From the NCBI GenBank assembly GCA_949741925.1, contig CATJOY010000066.1:1-54922 (forward strand): DNA of 54,922 bases. The letters are read 5' to 3'. Positions 38,418 through 47,616 of the stretch are shown in pieces (within the stretch, counting starts at the first letter, position 1; the number at the start of each line of letters is the position of its first letter). The notes beneath the pieces were generated by a model. It saw only the letters and a list, made by a program, of their open reading frames with translations. It searched no databases and had not been told where the DNA came from. The translations under genes were made by a program, and so were the position numbers. The DNA comes from an uncultured Desulfovibrionaceae bacterium (GTDB lineage Bacteria > Desulfobacterota > Desulfovibrionia > Desulfovibrionales > Desulfovibrionaceae).

Positions 38418-39413
38418 TTAGGCCAGCATATTGAGATGCCTGTAGGCTTTGGCCGTGGCCATCCGGCCTCGATGGGTGCGCTTTAGAAAGCCACACTGAA
38501 TGAGATAGGGTTCGTAAATTTCCTCAATGGTCCTTACTTCTTCGGAGCAGGCTACGGCCAGGGTTTTTAGCCCCACCGGACCGCCGCCGTAGTGCTCGAT
38601 GATAACGGAGAGAAGTTTTCTATCCATCTGGTCAAGCCCGGCATCGTCTACATCCATCCGAGCCAGGGCGTGGTCGGCTTCTGCCGTATCAAGGATTTCC
38701 CGCCCTTGGACCAGGCAGAAATCCCGAACCCGCCGTAGCAAGCGGTTTGCGATGCGCGGCGTGCCCCGGGAACGGCGGCCTATTTCCAGCGCTCCTTCGG
38801 GGGTAATCTTCAGGTTGAGGATACGCGCTGTTCTGGCGACGATGCGGGCCAGTTCCTCGGGGGAATAGAACTCCAGGCGCAAACTAACGCCGAATCTATC
38901 CCGTAAGGGGGAAGAGAGCAGACCGATCCGGGTTGTCGCGCCGACCAGGGTAAAGGGCTCCAGATCGATTTTCACCGTACGGGCGGCCGGTCCCTGGCCG
39001 ATAACTAAATCCAGCTTGAAATCCTCCATGGCCGGGTAGAGCACCTCTTCCACAGCGATGGGCATACGGTGGATTTCATCCACAAAGAGCACGTCGTTGC
39101 GGGCAAGGTTGGTCAGAATGGCCGCCAAATCGCCGCTGCGTTCCAGCACGGGGCCGGAAGTGGAGACGAAATTGACGCCCAGTTCCGAGGCCATGATCTG
39201 GGCCAGTGTTGTTTTGCCCAGACCGGGATTGCCGTGAAACAAGGTGTGGTCCAGGGCCTGGCCGCGTTCGCGGGCAGCCTGGATATACACTTTGAGGTTG
39301 GCTCGCAAATCTTCGTGGCCGATGAAATCATCCAGGCTGCGCGGCCTGATGCTCTCATCGCCAGAGCCGCCTTTGGCAAAGGCTTCTTGTTCGTCGGAGA
39401 AAATATCGTTCAT
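38418..39413 (-). CDS. ruvB: Holliday junction branch-migration ATPase RuvB
   Basis: The 331-residue AAA+ motor has [19 protein letters not shown], Walker [12 protein letters not shown], Walker [28 protein letters not shown] and the C-terminal winged helix ending [21 protein letters not shown]. It drives branch migration with RuvA. The start overlaps the ruvA stop by 4 bp. Confidence 0.97.
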   Translation of the reverse strand: MNDIFSDEQEAFAKGGSGDESIRPRSLDDFIGHEDLRANLKVYIQAARERGQALDHTLFHGNPGLGKTTLAQIMASELGVNFVSTSGPVLERSGDLAAILTNLARNDVLFVDEIHRMPIAVEEVLYPAMEDFKLDLVIGQGPAARTVKIDLEPFTLVGATTRIGLLSSPLRDRFGVSLRLEFYSPEELARIVARTARILNLKITPEGALEIGRRSRGTPRIANRLLRRVRDFCLVQGREILDTAEADHALARMDVDDAGLDQMDRKLLSVIIEHYGGGPVGLKTLAVACSEEVRTIEEIYEPYLIQCGFLKRTHRGRMATAKAYRHLNMLA

Positions 39414-40012
39414 GCCTTGCCCTTGGCCAGGCTCTTCAGCGCCGCGCGCAAGGCCTCGCCTACATCAAGATCAGGTTCATCGGTCAGAATCTTTTTGACC
39501 ACGCTGATCGCTTCGTTTTCGTCATATCCCAAATTCACAAGGCCTGCCACGGCATCTTTATGCACCCCGTTTCGGGCTCCGGGAGAGGGCAGCGCGCTTA
39601 CCCCTTCAGCCTTCAGCTTATATTTCAACTCCAGGAATAGTTGTTGGGCGGTTTTCTTGCCGATGCCCGGTACTCTGGTCAAGGAGGCAATATCCTCATC
39701 CAGCACCAGTTGTCGTAGTTCATCGGGTCGGAAAATTGTGAGAATGGCCAGGGCGGTTTTGGCCCCCACCCGGGAAATAGAGGTCAACACAATAAAAACT
39801 TGGCGCTCATCCCAACTGGAAAACCCGTAGAGTTCCAGAGCATCTTCCCGGACCACCGTACTGGTGTAAAAGAACGTTGTCTCTCCCAGGGGAGGAAGCT
39901 TGGCCAGAGTGTGCCCGGGGAGGGAAATTTCGTAGCCCACGCCGCCCTGAGTCACCAGCACGCAGCCGTCATCCAGAATTTCGGCCAACCGGCCTTCAAC
40001 ATATGCTATCAT
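39410..40012 (-). CDS. ruvA: Holliday junction DNA helicase subunit RuvA
   Basis: The 200-residue protein has the N-terminal OB fold ([20 protein letters not shown]), two helix-hairpin-helix units ([31 protein letters not shown]) and the flexible linker plus C-terminal three-helix domain that contacts RuvB. It binds the four-way junction as a tetramer. Gap to ruvC: 74 bp. Confidence 0.97.
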   Translation of the reverse strand: MIAYVEGRLAEILDDGCVLVTQGGVGYEISLPGHTLAKLPPLGETTFFYTSTVVREDALELYGFSSWDERQVFIVLTSISRVGAKTALAILTIFRPDELRQLVLDEDIASLTRVPGIGKKTAQQLFLELKYKLKAEGVSALPSPGARNGVHKDAVAGLVNLGYDENEAISVVKKILTDEPDLDVGEALRAALKSLAKGKA

Positions 40013-40086
40013 GCGTCCTCCTGGAAGCCGGTCGAGGCGGTCCGGAGTGGATAAAGCCGCGCCGCCTTGCCGGCTGCCCGGGATGC

Positions 40087-40572
40087 TTACAACGCCGCCA
40101 GGTTACGCAGGCGGCGCATGGTGCAATGGCAGATGGCGCAAGCCAGGGCGTCGCTGGTATCCAGGGGCCAGTCGCCTTTGACGTTCAGGATGCGCCCAAC
40201 CATAAAGCTGACTTGGCTTTTCTCAGCCCTGCCGGCGCCGACCAGAGTTTTTTTTACCAGAGTCGGCTCATAGCCGGAGACGGAGATGCCCCGGGCAGCG
40301 CAGGCGGCGATGGCCGCGCCTCGGGCCTGGCCGAGCTTGAGGGCCGAGAGCATATTTTTGTGGGTGAAAACGTTCTCCACTGCGGCTTCCAGGGGTTCCA
40401 GGCGCTCCAGAACCGCGGCGAGATGAAGAAAAAGATCACCAAGGCGCTCTTCAAAGCTCTTGCCTTGGGGCCTGATGGCCCCGCAATCGACCAGGGACAA
40501 CACCCCGGAAACTTCCCGCACCACGCCCCAGCCCAAACACCGGGAGCCGGGATCTATGCCGATTACCATCAT
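40087..40572 (-). CDS. ruvC: Crossover junction endodeoxyribonuclease RuvC
   Basis: The 161-residue resolvase has an RNase H-like fold with catalytic acidic residues in VIGIDPGSR, AAVENVF and TSDALACAICH. It cuts Holliday junctions opened by RuvAB. It is 33 bp downstream of yebC in the order yebC-ruvC-ruvA-ruvB, common in proteobacteria. Confidence 0.97.
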   Translation of the reverse strand: MMVIGIDPGSRCLGWGVVREVSGVLSLVDCGAIRPQGKSFEERLGDLFLHLAAVLERLEPLEAAVENVFTHKNMLSALKLGQARGAAIAACAARGISVSGYEPTLVKKTLVGAGRAEKSQVSFMVGRILNVKGDWPLDTSDALACAICHCTMRRLRNLAAL

Positions 40573-40605
40573 TCTTTTATCCCGGGCCCCGGCCTGTCAT
40601 ACGAA

Positions 40606-41355
40606 TTATTCATCCACCTGTTCGGCCACTTCGTCACTCAGGTCAAAGTTGGCGTAAACGTTTTGCACGTCGTCGTTATCTTCGAGGGCATCCACCAAGT
40701 TCATGATCTTGCGGGCCACGGTAACGTCATCGATGGTAATGTAGTTCTGAGGCACCATGGAAAGTTCCGCTTCGTCACATTCAAGGCCCGCGTCCTCAAA
40801 TGCCTGGCGCAGAGCGTCAAAATCGTTGGGCGCACAGTAAACTTCCCAGGTATCCCCTTCATCGGTAATGTCTTCGGCCCCGGCTTCGAGGCCGATTTCC
40901 ATGAGCTGCTCTTCACCGTACTTTTCTTTATCAAAAACAAAGAGGCCCTTGCGATCGAACATGTACGAGACGCTGCCGGTCTCGCCCATATTACCGCCAC
41001 CCTTGGTAAAGAGGTGGCGCACCTCGGCCACGGTACGGTTCCTGTTATCTGTGGCTGCATCCACCAGGAGCGCGATACCGCCGGGTCCGTAGCCTTCATA
41101 CATGACTTCAAAGAAGTCGCCCCCGGCCTCTTCGCCGGTTCCTTTGCGGATAGCGGCTTCGATTTTATCCTTGGGGAGCGAAACGGCCTTGGCCGCGGCG
41201 ATGGCCGCGCGCAGGCGCGGGTTGAAATTGGGGTTGCCCCCGCCTTTAGCGGCAATAATGATTTCTTTAGCGGCCTTGGTGAAGGCCTTGCCGCGTTTGG
41301 CATCCTGGCGTCCCTTGCGGTGTTGGATATTTTTCCATTTGCTGTGTCCGGCCAT
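40606..41355 (-). CDS. yebC: YebC/PmpR/TACO1 family protein
   Basis: The 249-residue protein starts [18 protein letters not shown], followed by [55 protein letters not shown] and an acidic C-terminus. Members are reported as transcription regulators or as ribosome-associated factors that ease translation of difficult motifs. GGAGG precedes the ATG. Confidence 0.96.
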   Translation of the reverse strand: MAGHSKWKNIQHRKGRQDAKRGKAFTKAAKEIIIAAKGGGNPNFNPRLRAAIAAAKAVSLPKDKIEAAIRKGTGEEAGGDFFEVMYEGYGPGGIALLVDAATDNRNRTVAEVRHLFTKGGGNMGETGSVSYMFDRKGLFVFDKEKYGEEQLMEIGLEAGAEDITDEGDTWEVYCAPNDFDALRQAFEDAGLECDEAELSMVPQNYITIDDVTVARKIMNLVDALEDNDDVQNVYANFDLSDEVAEQVDE

Positions 41356-41660
41356 GGTATTTCCTCCTGGAGCTGTGTCGCAATACAGTGCATCCGCGAA
41401 CCATCGAACTGTTGCCCCGGCAAGAAAGCCGGAAAAAAGCAGGCGAAGGCGTATGGGACATACTCCGAGATCGTTTTTTCGGCTGAGGCCGCCGGAGGGG
41501 AAAGGCGGCGCTGCAGCGGAAATGTAGTGGGAAACTGCCCCCTCATCCTTTGGGCTGAAGAACTATGAGATATATTCCTCCGGCGCGGGCAGTCCGGAGG
41601 TGTGCCGCGAAGATGCCCGGCATCCCGCAGAGCGGCCGAGGCGGCTCCGCTGCTGCGGCC
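41356..41660 (-). other. 305-bp gap between rlmE and yebC
   Basis: It contains a 7-bp stem (cctccgg/ccggagg, 41577-41583 with 41594-41600), a possible weak rlmE terminator, and the yebC upstream region. No gene was recognised. Confidence 0.5.
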
Positions 41661-42287
41661 TCAGGCCTCTTGAGGCCCTCCGGGATCGTGGGGAGGCAAT
41701 TCTTTGAACCCCATGCCTATATAAAATGTTTCCATACTTTCAGATCGCGAACTTTGCGGTTTGAACGATTTGACCGTGGTAAAGGATCGGCGCAAGGCTT
41801 CGGCGTAGGCTCGGGTATCAGGCCCCATGAATACCTTGACCACGAAACTTCCGCCATTTATCAGGTAAAGGCGGGCCACGGCAAGCGCTTCTTCATAGAG
41901 GGCGGCGGAGCGAGCCTGATCCGTGCCCCGGTGCCCGGTGGTGCTGGGGGCCATATCCGAGATGACGACATGAAATGGCGCGCGCGCTGCAAGTTCCTGG
42001 GCAAAAGCTTCGCTTCTGGTAAAAACATCTTCGCGCATGAACGTGACGTTGCCGGGAAAGCTTGTGCCCGCCTCCTGGATATCCGCGCCCAGCACCGAGC
42101 CGGAAGGGCCTACCAACTCCGCCGCGCCAAGAGACCAGGAACCCGGGGCAGCGCCAAGATCCAGAACACGCATGCCGGGTTTGAAAATATGAAAGCGCTG
42201 GTGAATTTCCTTGAGTTTGTAAACCGACCGAGCAGGGTAATTTTCCCGCTTAGCCTTGAGAAAGTAATGGTCCCTGTATTTTTTCAT
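41661..42287 (-). CDS. rlmE: 23S rRNA (uridine-2'-O)-methyltransferase RlmE (FtsJ)
   Basis: The 208-residue protein has ARSVYKLKEI (catalytic Lys), the SAM motif VLDLGAAPGSWSLGA, VISDMAPSTTGHRGTD (catalytic Asp), GGSFVVKVFMG (Lys) and SRSESMETFYIGMGF (Glu), completing the K-D-K-E tetrad. It methylates U2552 of 23S rRNA during late 50S assembly. It is divergent from the CgeB-like gene across 65 bp. Confidence 0.95.
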   Translation of the reverse strand: MKKYRDHYFLKAKRENYPARSVYKLKEIHQRFHIFKPGMRVLDLGAAPGSWSLGAAELVGPSGSVLGADIQEAGTSFPGNVTFMREDVFTRSEAFAQELAARAPFHVVISDMAPSTTGHRGTDQARSAALYEEALAVARLYLINGGSFVVKVFMGPDTRAYAEALRRSFTTVKSFKPQSSRSESMETFYIGMGFKELPPHDPGGPQEA

Positions 42288-42352
42288 GGAAAAGAATCCG
42301 CTCCTTTACAGGGGTATTCTACAGCAAAACGCGCTGAAGGCCAAGGCAGACT

Positions 42353-43582
42353 ATGACGCTCCCTTACAATGCTTGGCGTCCGGGGGAACCCCCTCTGGTC
42401 GCCCCCGGCCTTGTGTTGACTGTATGTTCCGGTTCCCGGCTTGTGGCCCCTGAGGCCGCCCGGGCCTTGCGGGCTTTGGGGTGGAAAACTGAGGCCCGCG
42501 ACGAGAATTTTTTCGAGAGCCGGAATATCGCCAGGCTTTTCGCTCTGCCGCCGCAGCGCTCGGGGTTGGAGCGCCATCCCGGTCTTTTCTTTACAGTAAA
42601 TTTTCGGGGGCTGGATCCTCACGGCGAAGCCTTTGCCCGCTGGGAGGCGGCGGGGGTGCCCGTGGCCGTCTGGTGCGTGGATAACCCCTGGAACCTGCTG
42701 GCGGGGCAGCGAACGGAATATTGGAAGAGACTCCATCTTTTCGTTACGGACGCTTCCTTTGTTTCCGGCCTGCGGGAAGCGGGGGCCGGGCATGTTCACC
42801 ACCTGCCGCTGGCGGCGGGGCCAGGTTTTCTTCAGGCCGGAAGGGCAGTGCGCCCTCCGATGCCGCCAGGAGCCCCTCTTTGTCCGGCGGTCTTTGTGGG
42901 CCGCTCTGCGTTTCCGGATAAAGAGCGCTTTTTTGTGGGCCAGCGGATAGGCCCCGAGGCTCTGGCCCTGGCCCGGGAACGAGCTGTGACCGGGGAGCGG
43001 CCGGATTTTTTCTGGTGGCGGGATCTTCTGTCAGGATCAAGCAGGCACGGCAGGGCGGAGCCTCCCCCGCTGTGGCCCGGGAGCTTTGTCCGCCGGGTTT
43101 CCCTCGGGGCTGAGGAGAGTTCGGCGTTCTGGCGGCTGGCCTGCCTGCGGGCCGTGCCGCCGCAAGAGCTGACTGTTTTCGGCGATGAAGGCTGGAGCAG
43201 CCTGTTCGGCCAGGACCGGCCGGATCTGCGTCCCTTCGTGGACTACTACGGGAGCTTGCCAACTCTCTACCGCCAGGCCGAATTTTCCCTATCCATGACC
43301 AGTTTTCTGTTGCCGTGCGGTCTGAATCAGCGGCATTTCGATGTGTGGGCCGCCGGGGGCTTTTGCCTTACAGACGCGACCCCGGGCCTGGAGATGTTCC
43401 CGCCGGAACTGACAGCTCCGGTTTGCTTTACCCGGCCGGGAGAGATTCCTGAGCTGCTGGAGCGGTTCCGCCGTGATCCGAAGGAAAAGGCGCGTCTGAC
43501 CGACGCCTGGCAGGAACATATTCGGCGCGAGCACACCTATGAACAGCGGATGGAGCGAATGGCGCGTCTGGTCTTCGCCTGA
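42353..43582 (+). CDS. CgeB-like glycosyltransferase (DUF3880 and GT family 1 domains)
   Basis: The 409-residue protein has an N-terminal Rossmann-like half with LFFTVNFRGLDPHGEAFARWEAAGVPVAVWCVDNPW, the typical DUF3880 block, followed by LFVTDASFVSGLREAGAGHVHHLPLAAGP. The C-terminal half has YYGSLPTLYRQAEFSLSMTS, NQRHFDVWAAGGFCLTDATPGLEMF and HTYEQRMERM, typical of the glycosyltransferase family 1 domain of CgeB proteins. These are thought to modify surface or flagellar structures. No signal peptide. The acceptor is unknown. Confidence 0.88.
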   Translation: MTLPYNAWRPGEPPLVAPGLVLTVCSGSRLVAPEAARALRALGWKTEARDENFFESRNIARLFALPPQRSGLERHPGLFFTVNFRGLDPHGEAFARWEAAGVPVAVWCVDNPWNLLAGQRTEYWKRLHLFVTDASFVSGLREAGAGHVHHLPLAAGPGFLQAGRAVRPPMPPGAPLCPAVFVGRSAFPDKERFFVGQRIGPEALALARERAVTGERPDFFWWRDLLSGSSRHGRAEPPPLWPGSFVRRVSLGAEESSAFWRLACLRAVPPQELTVFGDEGWSSLFGQDRPDLRPFVDYYGSLPTLYRQAEFSLSMTSFLLPCGLNQRHFDVWAAGGFCLTDATPGLEMFPPELTAPVCFTRPGEIPELLERFRRDPKEKARLTDAWQEHIRREHTYEQRMERMARLVFA

Positions 43583-43788
43583 GGCCTGCACACGGCGGTC
43601 GGGCAGGCCCGATGCCCCGGCTTGCCGCTTCGGACTGCGGGAAAGGCCGCGGCGCGGGCAGGGAACCTCGCAACACGGTTGTCTGTTGCCTCCGGAATAA
43701 CGATTCCCTTCCCGAATAGACACGACAGGGGGAGAGGACGCCTCCTTGCCGGGCCAGATCGCGCCTTTGTGCGGTTGCCGCAGGTTCC

Positions 43789-43814
43789 AGGGGGAGGCTG
43801 CTCCTCCCCCTTTT
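43789..43814 (+). terminator. Probable terminator downstream of the CgeB-like gene
   Basis: A perfect 9-bp stem (agggggagg/cctccccct, 43789-43797 with 43803-43811) with a 5-nt loop runs into four T. It lies in the 325-bp gap (43583-43907) between convergent genes; the rest of the gap shows no gene. Confidence 0.65.
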
Positions 43815-43907
43815 GGTGGCGTCATGGTTTGATATCCGGATAAATCCCTGATTTGAAACCCTCCGGCGGTCAATTCCTCTGTGGCAGGAGATCAAGGGCG
43901 TTGCGGT

Positions 43908-46193
43908 TTAGAGCAAGGTTCTGCCTACCTGATAGACGATCACTGCCAGGGTGTAGGCCAGGAGCGTGCTGCCGAAAAGGCTGACCAGGGGCCACCGCCA
44001 GCCGCCGGTTTCCGCGCGCATGGTGACGATGGTAACGACGCACGGCGCGTAGATGAGCACAAAGAGCATCAGGCTGACGGCGTTGGCCAGGTTCCAGGTT
44101 GCGGTATCGGCCTGAATCTTTTCGGCCAGGGATTCGGCTTCTTCCGGGTCTACGTCGCCCAGAGAATAGGCTGTGCCCAGCGTGGAGACCAGAACTTCCT
44201 TAGCGCCGAAGCCGCCGAGAAGGGCGATGTTGGTACGCCAGTCAAAACCTGCCAGTTTGCTGACAGGCTCCAGAAATGAGCCGATTCTCCCGGCAAGGGA
44301 GTGGCGCAATGTGGCCGAGGCTTCAGCGTTTTTCATTGCGCCCAAGGCTTCCCGGGCTTGGGTCAGGGCCTGTTCCTCAGGCAGGTGCGCCCGGTCGGTC
44401 TCTCCTTGTCCAAGGCTGCCCCCGGCGGCCAGCACGGCTTCTTCGGCCGCAGCGGTTTGCTCCTCCAGGGCGGCTATGCGCTGTGTAAACTGCAAGGCCT
44501 GATTTTCCGGTAGGGCCGGGAAGGTCATCAGAGCCCAGATCAGAATGGAGATTGCCAGAATGATGGTGCCTGCTTTTTTGATATACTGCCAGCCGCGTTC
44601 CCAGGTGTGCAGTAAAAGGCCCTGCAATGTGGGCAGGCGATAGGGGGGCAGTTCCATAACAAAAGGGGTGGGCGGTCCGCTGATGATCGTGGAGCGGAGC
44701 GCTCTGGCCGAGAGTAAAGCCAGAATCCAGCCGGTGAGGGTAATGTCGAGCATAACTCCGGCCTGGTGCTCCGGAGCGAAGAATATTCCCACAAAAAGCA
44801 TGAAGACGGGAATCTTGGCTCCGCAGGCCATGAACGGCAAGGTCAGAACGGTTGCCAGCTTTTCTTTGGGACTGCGCAGGGTTCTGGTGGCCATCACCCC
44901 GGGCACGGCGCAGCCGCCGGCAATGCCGCCGCTGATGATATACGGCATAACCGAGGAGCCGTGCAGGCCAAAGAAACGAAAGACCCTATCCAGCATATAG
45001 GCGATGCGGGCCATGTAGCCTGTATCCTCAAGGAAGGCGATGAGCAGAAACATGATCAGGATCAGGGGGACAAAGGTCAGCACCCCTCCGACCCCGGCGA
45101 TAATGCCGGAAACGACCAGCGACTTGAGCATCCCTTCGGGCATGAGGGCGTCAGCGCTTTCCCCGAGCCAGCCGAAAAATTGATCAATCAGATCCATCGG
45201 GTAACTGCCCAGGTCAAAGGCGACTCGGTAGACCAGATAGAAAATGCCGATCATGATGATCGGCCCGAGAAGCGTATGGGTGAGGACCATATCTATTTTA
45301 TCCGATAGCTCGCGACGCCCTTTGACGTCCGCGTGGCGGATGATAATATCCTGGCGCAGTAGAGAAGAAATATAGCCGTAACGGAAATCTGCGATCAGGG
45401 CCTCAGGATAGCTTTGCAGCGTATCCGCCAGATGTTTGCCCACGGAACGGCCGGCGGCATCCAGGGCGGCTTTGGCCTCATCGGTCAGAAAATCGGCTTC
45501 GCGAATATCCTGGTCGCCTTCCAAGTACTTGAGGGCAACCCAGCGGGGTGGGAAAACGGCTTCCGGCCCCTTGGGCGGGGAGGAGCGGCAGCTTTTCTCT
45601 ACGGCCTCTGTGGCTGCCGTCAGGACCGAGTCGAGGTCGGGGCCGTATGAAATCTCCAGGGGAGTCCAAGGCTGGCCCGCTTTGGCCCGGGCCAGATCCA
45701 CCGCGGCCCGTAAGGCGGTTTCAATGCCGATGCCGGTCCGGCCGACCGTTTCCACCACCGGCACGCCCATAAGCTGGGAGAGGCGCATAAGGTCGATGCT
45801 GTCCCCGCGAGATCGGACCTCATCCATCATGTTCAGGGCCAGCACAAGGGGAATGCCTAACTCCATCAATTGCACGGCCAGATAAAGATTGCGTTCCAGC
45901 GCTCCGGCGTTGACAACCTGGATGACCACATCCGGCTTTTCATCGGCAAGAACTCGGCGGGCAACAACTTCTTCCTGACTATACGCTGTCAGGGAATAGG
46001 TTCCGGGCAGATCCACAATAGTGACCATACGCCCGTCCAAAATAGCCTGGCCGGTCTTTTTTTCAACGGTAATGCCGGGGTAGTTGCCTACGTGCTGGCG
46101 GGCGCCGGTGAGATGGTTAAATATGGTCGTTTTACCGCTGTTGGGATTCCCCGCCAGCGCCACGGTGATCGGTCTATCCAGAGAGAGGGTCAT
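43908..46193 (-). CDS. feoB: Ferrous iron transport protein B
   Basis: The 761-residue protein has an N-terminal GTPase with G1 GNPNSGKTT (15-23), HVGNYPGITVEKK, G3 DLPGTYSL and G4 NMMDE, then a helical GDI-like region. The membrane domain has FeoB gate repeats (VGGVLTFVPLILIMFLLIAFLEDTGYMARIAYMLDR, the later FGAKEVLVSTLGTAYSLG) and GGIAGGCAVPGVMATRTL. An Ala/Glu-rich stretch (about 565-625) lies between gate halves. It imports Fe2+ across the inner membrane. It is 119 bp downstream of feoA under the Fur-like site at 46572. Confidence 0.97.
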   Translation of the reverse strand: MTLSLDRPITVALAGNPNSGKTTIFNHLTGARQHVGNYPGITVEKKTGQAILDGRMVTIVDLPGTYSLTAYSQEEVVARRVLADEKPDVVIQVVNAGALERNLYLAVQLMELGIPLVLALNMMDEVRSRGDSIDLMRLSQLMGVPVVETVGRTGIGIETALRAAVDLARAKAGQPWTPLEISYGPDLDSVLTAATEAVEKSCRSSPPKGPEAVFPPRWVALKYLEGDQDIREADFLTDEAKAALDAAGRSVGKHLADTLQSYPEALIADFRYGYISSLLRQDIIIRHADVKGRRELSDKIDMVLTHTLLGPIIMIGIFYLVYRVAFDLGSYPMDLIDQFFGWLGESADALMPEGMLKSLVVSGIIAGVGGVLTFVPLILIMFLLIAFLEDTGYMARIAYMLDRVFRFFGLHGSSVMPYIISGGIAGGCAVPGVMATRTLRSPKEKLATVLTLPFMACGAKIPVFMLFVGIFFAPEHQAGVMLDITLTGWILALLSARALRSTIISGPPTPFVMELPPYRLPTLQGLLLHTWERGWQYIKKAGTIILAISILIWALMTFPALPENQALQFTQRIAALEEQTAAAEEAVLAAGGSLGQGETDRAHLPEEQALTQAREALGAMKNAEASATLRHSLAGRIGSFLEPVSKLAGFDWRTNIALLGGFGAKEVLVSTLGTAYSLGDVDPEEAESLAEKIQADTATWNLANAVSLMLFVLIYAPCVVTIVTMRAETGGWRWPLVSLFGSTLLAYTLAVIVYQVGRTLL

Positions 46194-46312
46194 AACATCT
46201 CCTTGGGATTTTTGCGTATATGATTAGAGCCCGGAGCATCCCTTCGGCTGCGTCAGGAGAAGACATGCCGGCCTGCTTGCCCGCACCGAAAGAAACCGGG
46301 GAAAACAGGGAG

Positions 46313-46552
46313 CTATTCTTGGGGAGTCACGGTGATGGTATCCGCCTCGTTATTCCGCAATGTTAGGGTGAAACCGTTGAGCCGCAGGGCAACGGGATCT
46401 TTAAGCGGAGCCCTGCCCATAACCTGAAGTTCAGCCCCGGGGATCAACCCCATATCCCGAATGCGTCGGCCAAGTTCGCCATCCGCTGTAACGCTTTGGA
46501 TTCTGGCGCGCTGTCCTACCTGGAGATGGCGCAAGGAAATGCTATTGTTCAT
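46313..46552 (-). CDS. feoA: Ferrous iron transport protein A
   Basis: The 79-residue SH3-like protein reads LRHLQVGQRARIQSV, LGRRIRDMGLIPGAELQVMGRAPLKDP, LTLRNNEADTITV, all typical of FeoA. It is a cytoplasmic partner of FeoB. A GGAG lies 7 nt before the ATG and a Fur-like palindrome is 20 bp upstream of the start. Confidence 0.95.
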   Translation of the reverse strand: MNNSISLRHLQVGQRARIQSVTADGELGRRIRDMGLIPGAELQVMGRAPLKDPVALRLNGFTLTLRNNEADTITVTPQE

Positions 46553-46571
46553 TGCATAGCTCCATTAAAAT

Positions 46572-46586
46572 TGATAATCGTTATCA
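46572..46586 (-). promoter_or_regulatory. Fur box upstream of feoAB
   Basis: The palindrome TGATAA-TCG-TTATCA matches the Fur consensus core (GATAATGATAATCATTATC type) and is centred 27 bp before the feoA start, in an AT-rich promoter region. It predicts iron-dependent repression of feoA-feoB. Confidence 0.8.
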
Positions 46587-46603
46587 TTAAAAATAGAAAA
46601 AAA

Positions 46604-46753
46604 TTATTTGCATCGTGATGTACCGCACGTCTTGGCGGTAGCGCCTCCGGAACATGCACATCCGCATTTGCATCCCTTTTTCCCTGGGGCAAAGTGGCGC
46701 AGGGTATACACGAGCGCCAACAACACAATGCCGCCGACCAACAATCCTTCCAT
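46604..46753 (-). CDS. FeoB-associated Cys-rich membrane peptide
   Basis: A 49-residue protein is encoded from the ATG at 46753 (AAGGAG 5 nt upstream) to the TAA at 46604. It has one membrane segment (LLVGGIVLLALVYTL, about 4-18) followed by a Lys-rich turn and a cytoplasmic tail with Cys28, 30, 32, 34, 43 and 48. This is the layout of small Cys-rich proteins found beside feoB in many anaerobes, proposed to handle iron or Fe-S signals at the FeoB mouth. It lies upstream of the feoA Fur box, so it is probably transcribed with the FeoA paralogue at 46843. Confidence 0.85.
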   Translation of the reverse strand: MEGLLVGGIVLLALVYTLRHFAPGKKGCKCGCACSGGATAKTCGTSRCK

Positions 46754-46842
46754 AGGGTCTCCTTAAGGGCGCCTCATAATTTTCGGAACACTTCGAGGGG
46801 AATGTATTCCGGAGTTGTAAAATTCCTCACACGGAGGCGGGG

Positions 46843-47217
46843 TTAGCTATCCACTTGCACAGGCAACGGCGGTGCGAGGTTGCCGTCCTCTTCTGGAACA
46901 GGCTGCCGGGGGTTGCAGCAACACTCTTTTTCTGAAGGACGCGCTCTTCTTTTTAGGGCGCAACCCTTTAGGTTCTTGCGTCCGAGTTCTCCGGTATCGC
47001 AGAGAATATGCCGGGCGAGTTCGTTGACCAGGATAATGGAGCAATCACGGACCAATACCCGGCAGGCGCCGTGGCCATCCTGCCTAATTTCCACTTCTGC
47101 GCCGGGAGTCAGCCCTAGAGAAAACAACCGGGCCCGCTCGGGCCCGCAACATTCCAGTGACCGTATCCGGGCTTTGACCCCTTGCGGGAGGTCGTTGAGA
47201 CAGCATTGGCGCACCAT
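46843..47217 (-). CDS. FeoA-domain protein with Cys-rich C-terminal tail
   Basis: The protein has 124 residues from the ATG at 47217. Residues 1-75 match FeoA (VRQCCLNDLPQGVKARIRSL, RARLFSLGLTPGAEVEIRQDG, CSIILVNELARHILC). The remaining 50 residues are basic and Cys/Pro-rich, ending with CCC inside KECCCNPRQP and an acidic end; this tail is not part of usual FeoA. At least ten cysteines overall suggest metal binding. It is the first gene of the iron locus on this strand, 89 bp upstream of the Cys-rich membrane peptide, with a Fur-like site in its own promoter. Confidence 0.82.
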   Translation of the reverse strand: MVRQCCLNDLPQGVKARIRSLECCGPERARLFSLGLTPGAEVEIRQDGHGACRVLVRDCSIILVNELARHILCDTGELGRKNLKGCALKRRARPSEKECCCNPRQPVPEEDGNLAPPLPVQVDS

Positions 47218-47261
47218 GACGTGTTCCCTCGATCGCCGTAGGCCTCGGCACAGTATGGTTT

Positions 47262-47276
47262 TGATAACCACTTTCA
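47262..47276 (-). promoter_or_regulatory. Fur-like half-conserved box before the FeoA paralogue
   Basis: On the minus strand TGAAAG-TGG-TTATCA keeps one perfect Fur half-site and part of the other. It overlaps the expected transcription start, just downstream of the promoter at 47281-47309. Confidence 0.5.
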
Positions 47277-47280
47277 ATGA

Positions 47281-47309
47281 CACCTAGGGCAGCTTAAGAA
47301 TGATGTCAA
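47281..47309 (-). promoter_or_regulatory. Putative sigma-70 promoter of the FeoA paralogue
   Basis: Minus-strand TTGACA (47304-47309) is separated by 17 bp from TAGGTG (47281-47286), a partial -10. The Fur-like box follows. The rest of the 399-bp divergent gap (47218-47616) shows no gene. Confidence 0.5.
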
Positions 47310-47616
47310 GTGATTTTATACACTTTCGAGGGAAGGACAACCGGGCTGCGGGGGAGGGGGGTAAGCTCTCTGTGCCGGATGCGGTTGCCCCTTCTTTTTC
47401 CGAATTTCATGCCCGGTGTAACCATGGGGCGTTGTGCGCAGATGAAAAGTCTTTCACAACGGTACCCGGAAGAAATTTCATAATGGAGTATGTACGTCCT
47501 TCTAATATCGTCAATGGTGTTTTTACGGCAGGATTCTCCCTATACAGTTTGTTTCCCCCTTTTCGAGGGAGACGTTATTTTAAAGGCCGCCTTGCGGCTT
47601 CATCACAGGAGTTTTT

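Noticed and set aside
39877..41568. A 563-codon plus-strand frame across ruvA, ruvC and yebC
   Set aside because: It lies antisense to three well-conserved genes with intact motifs.
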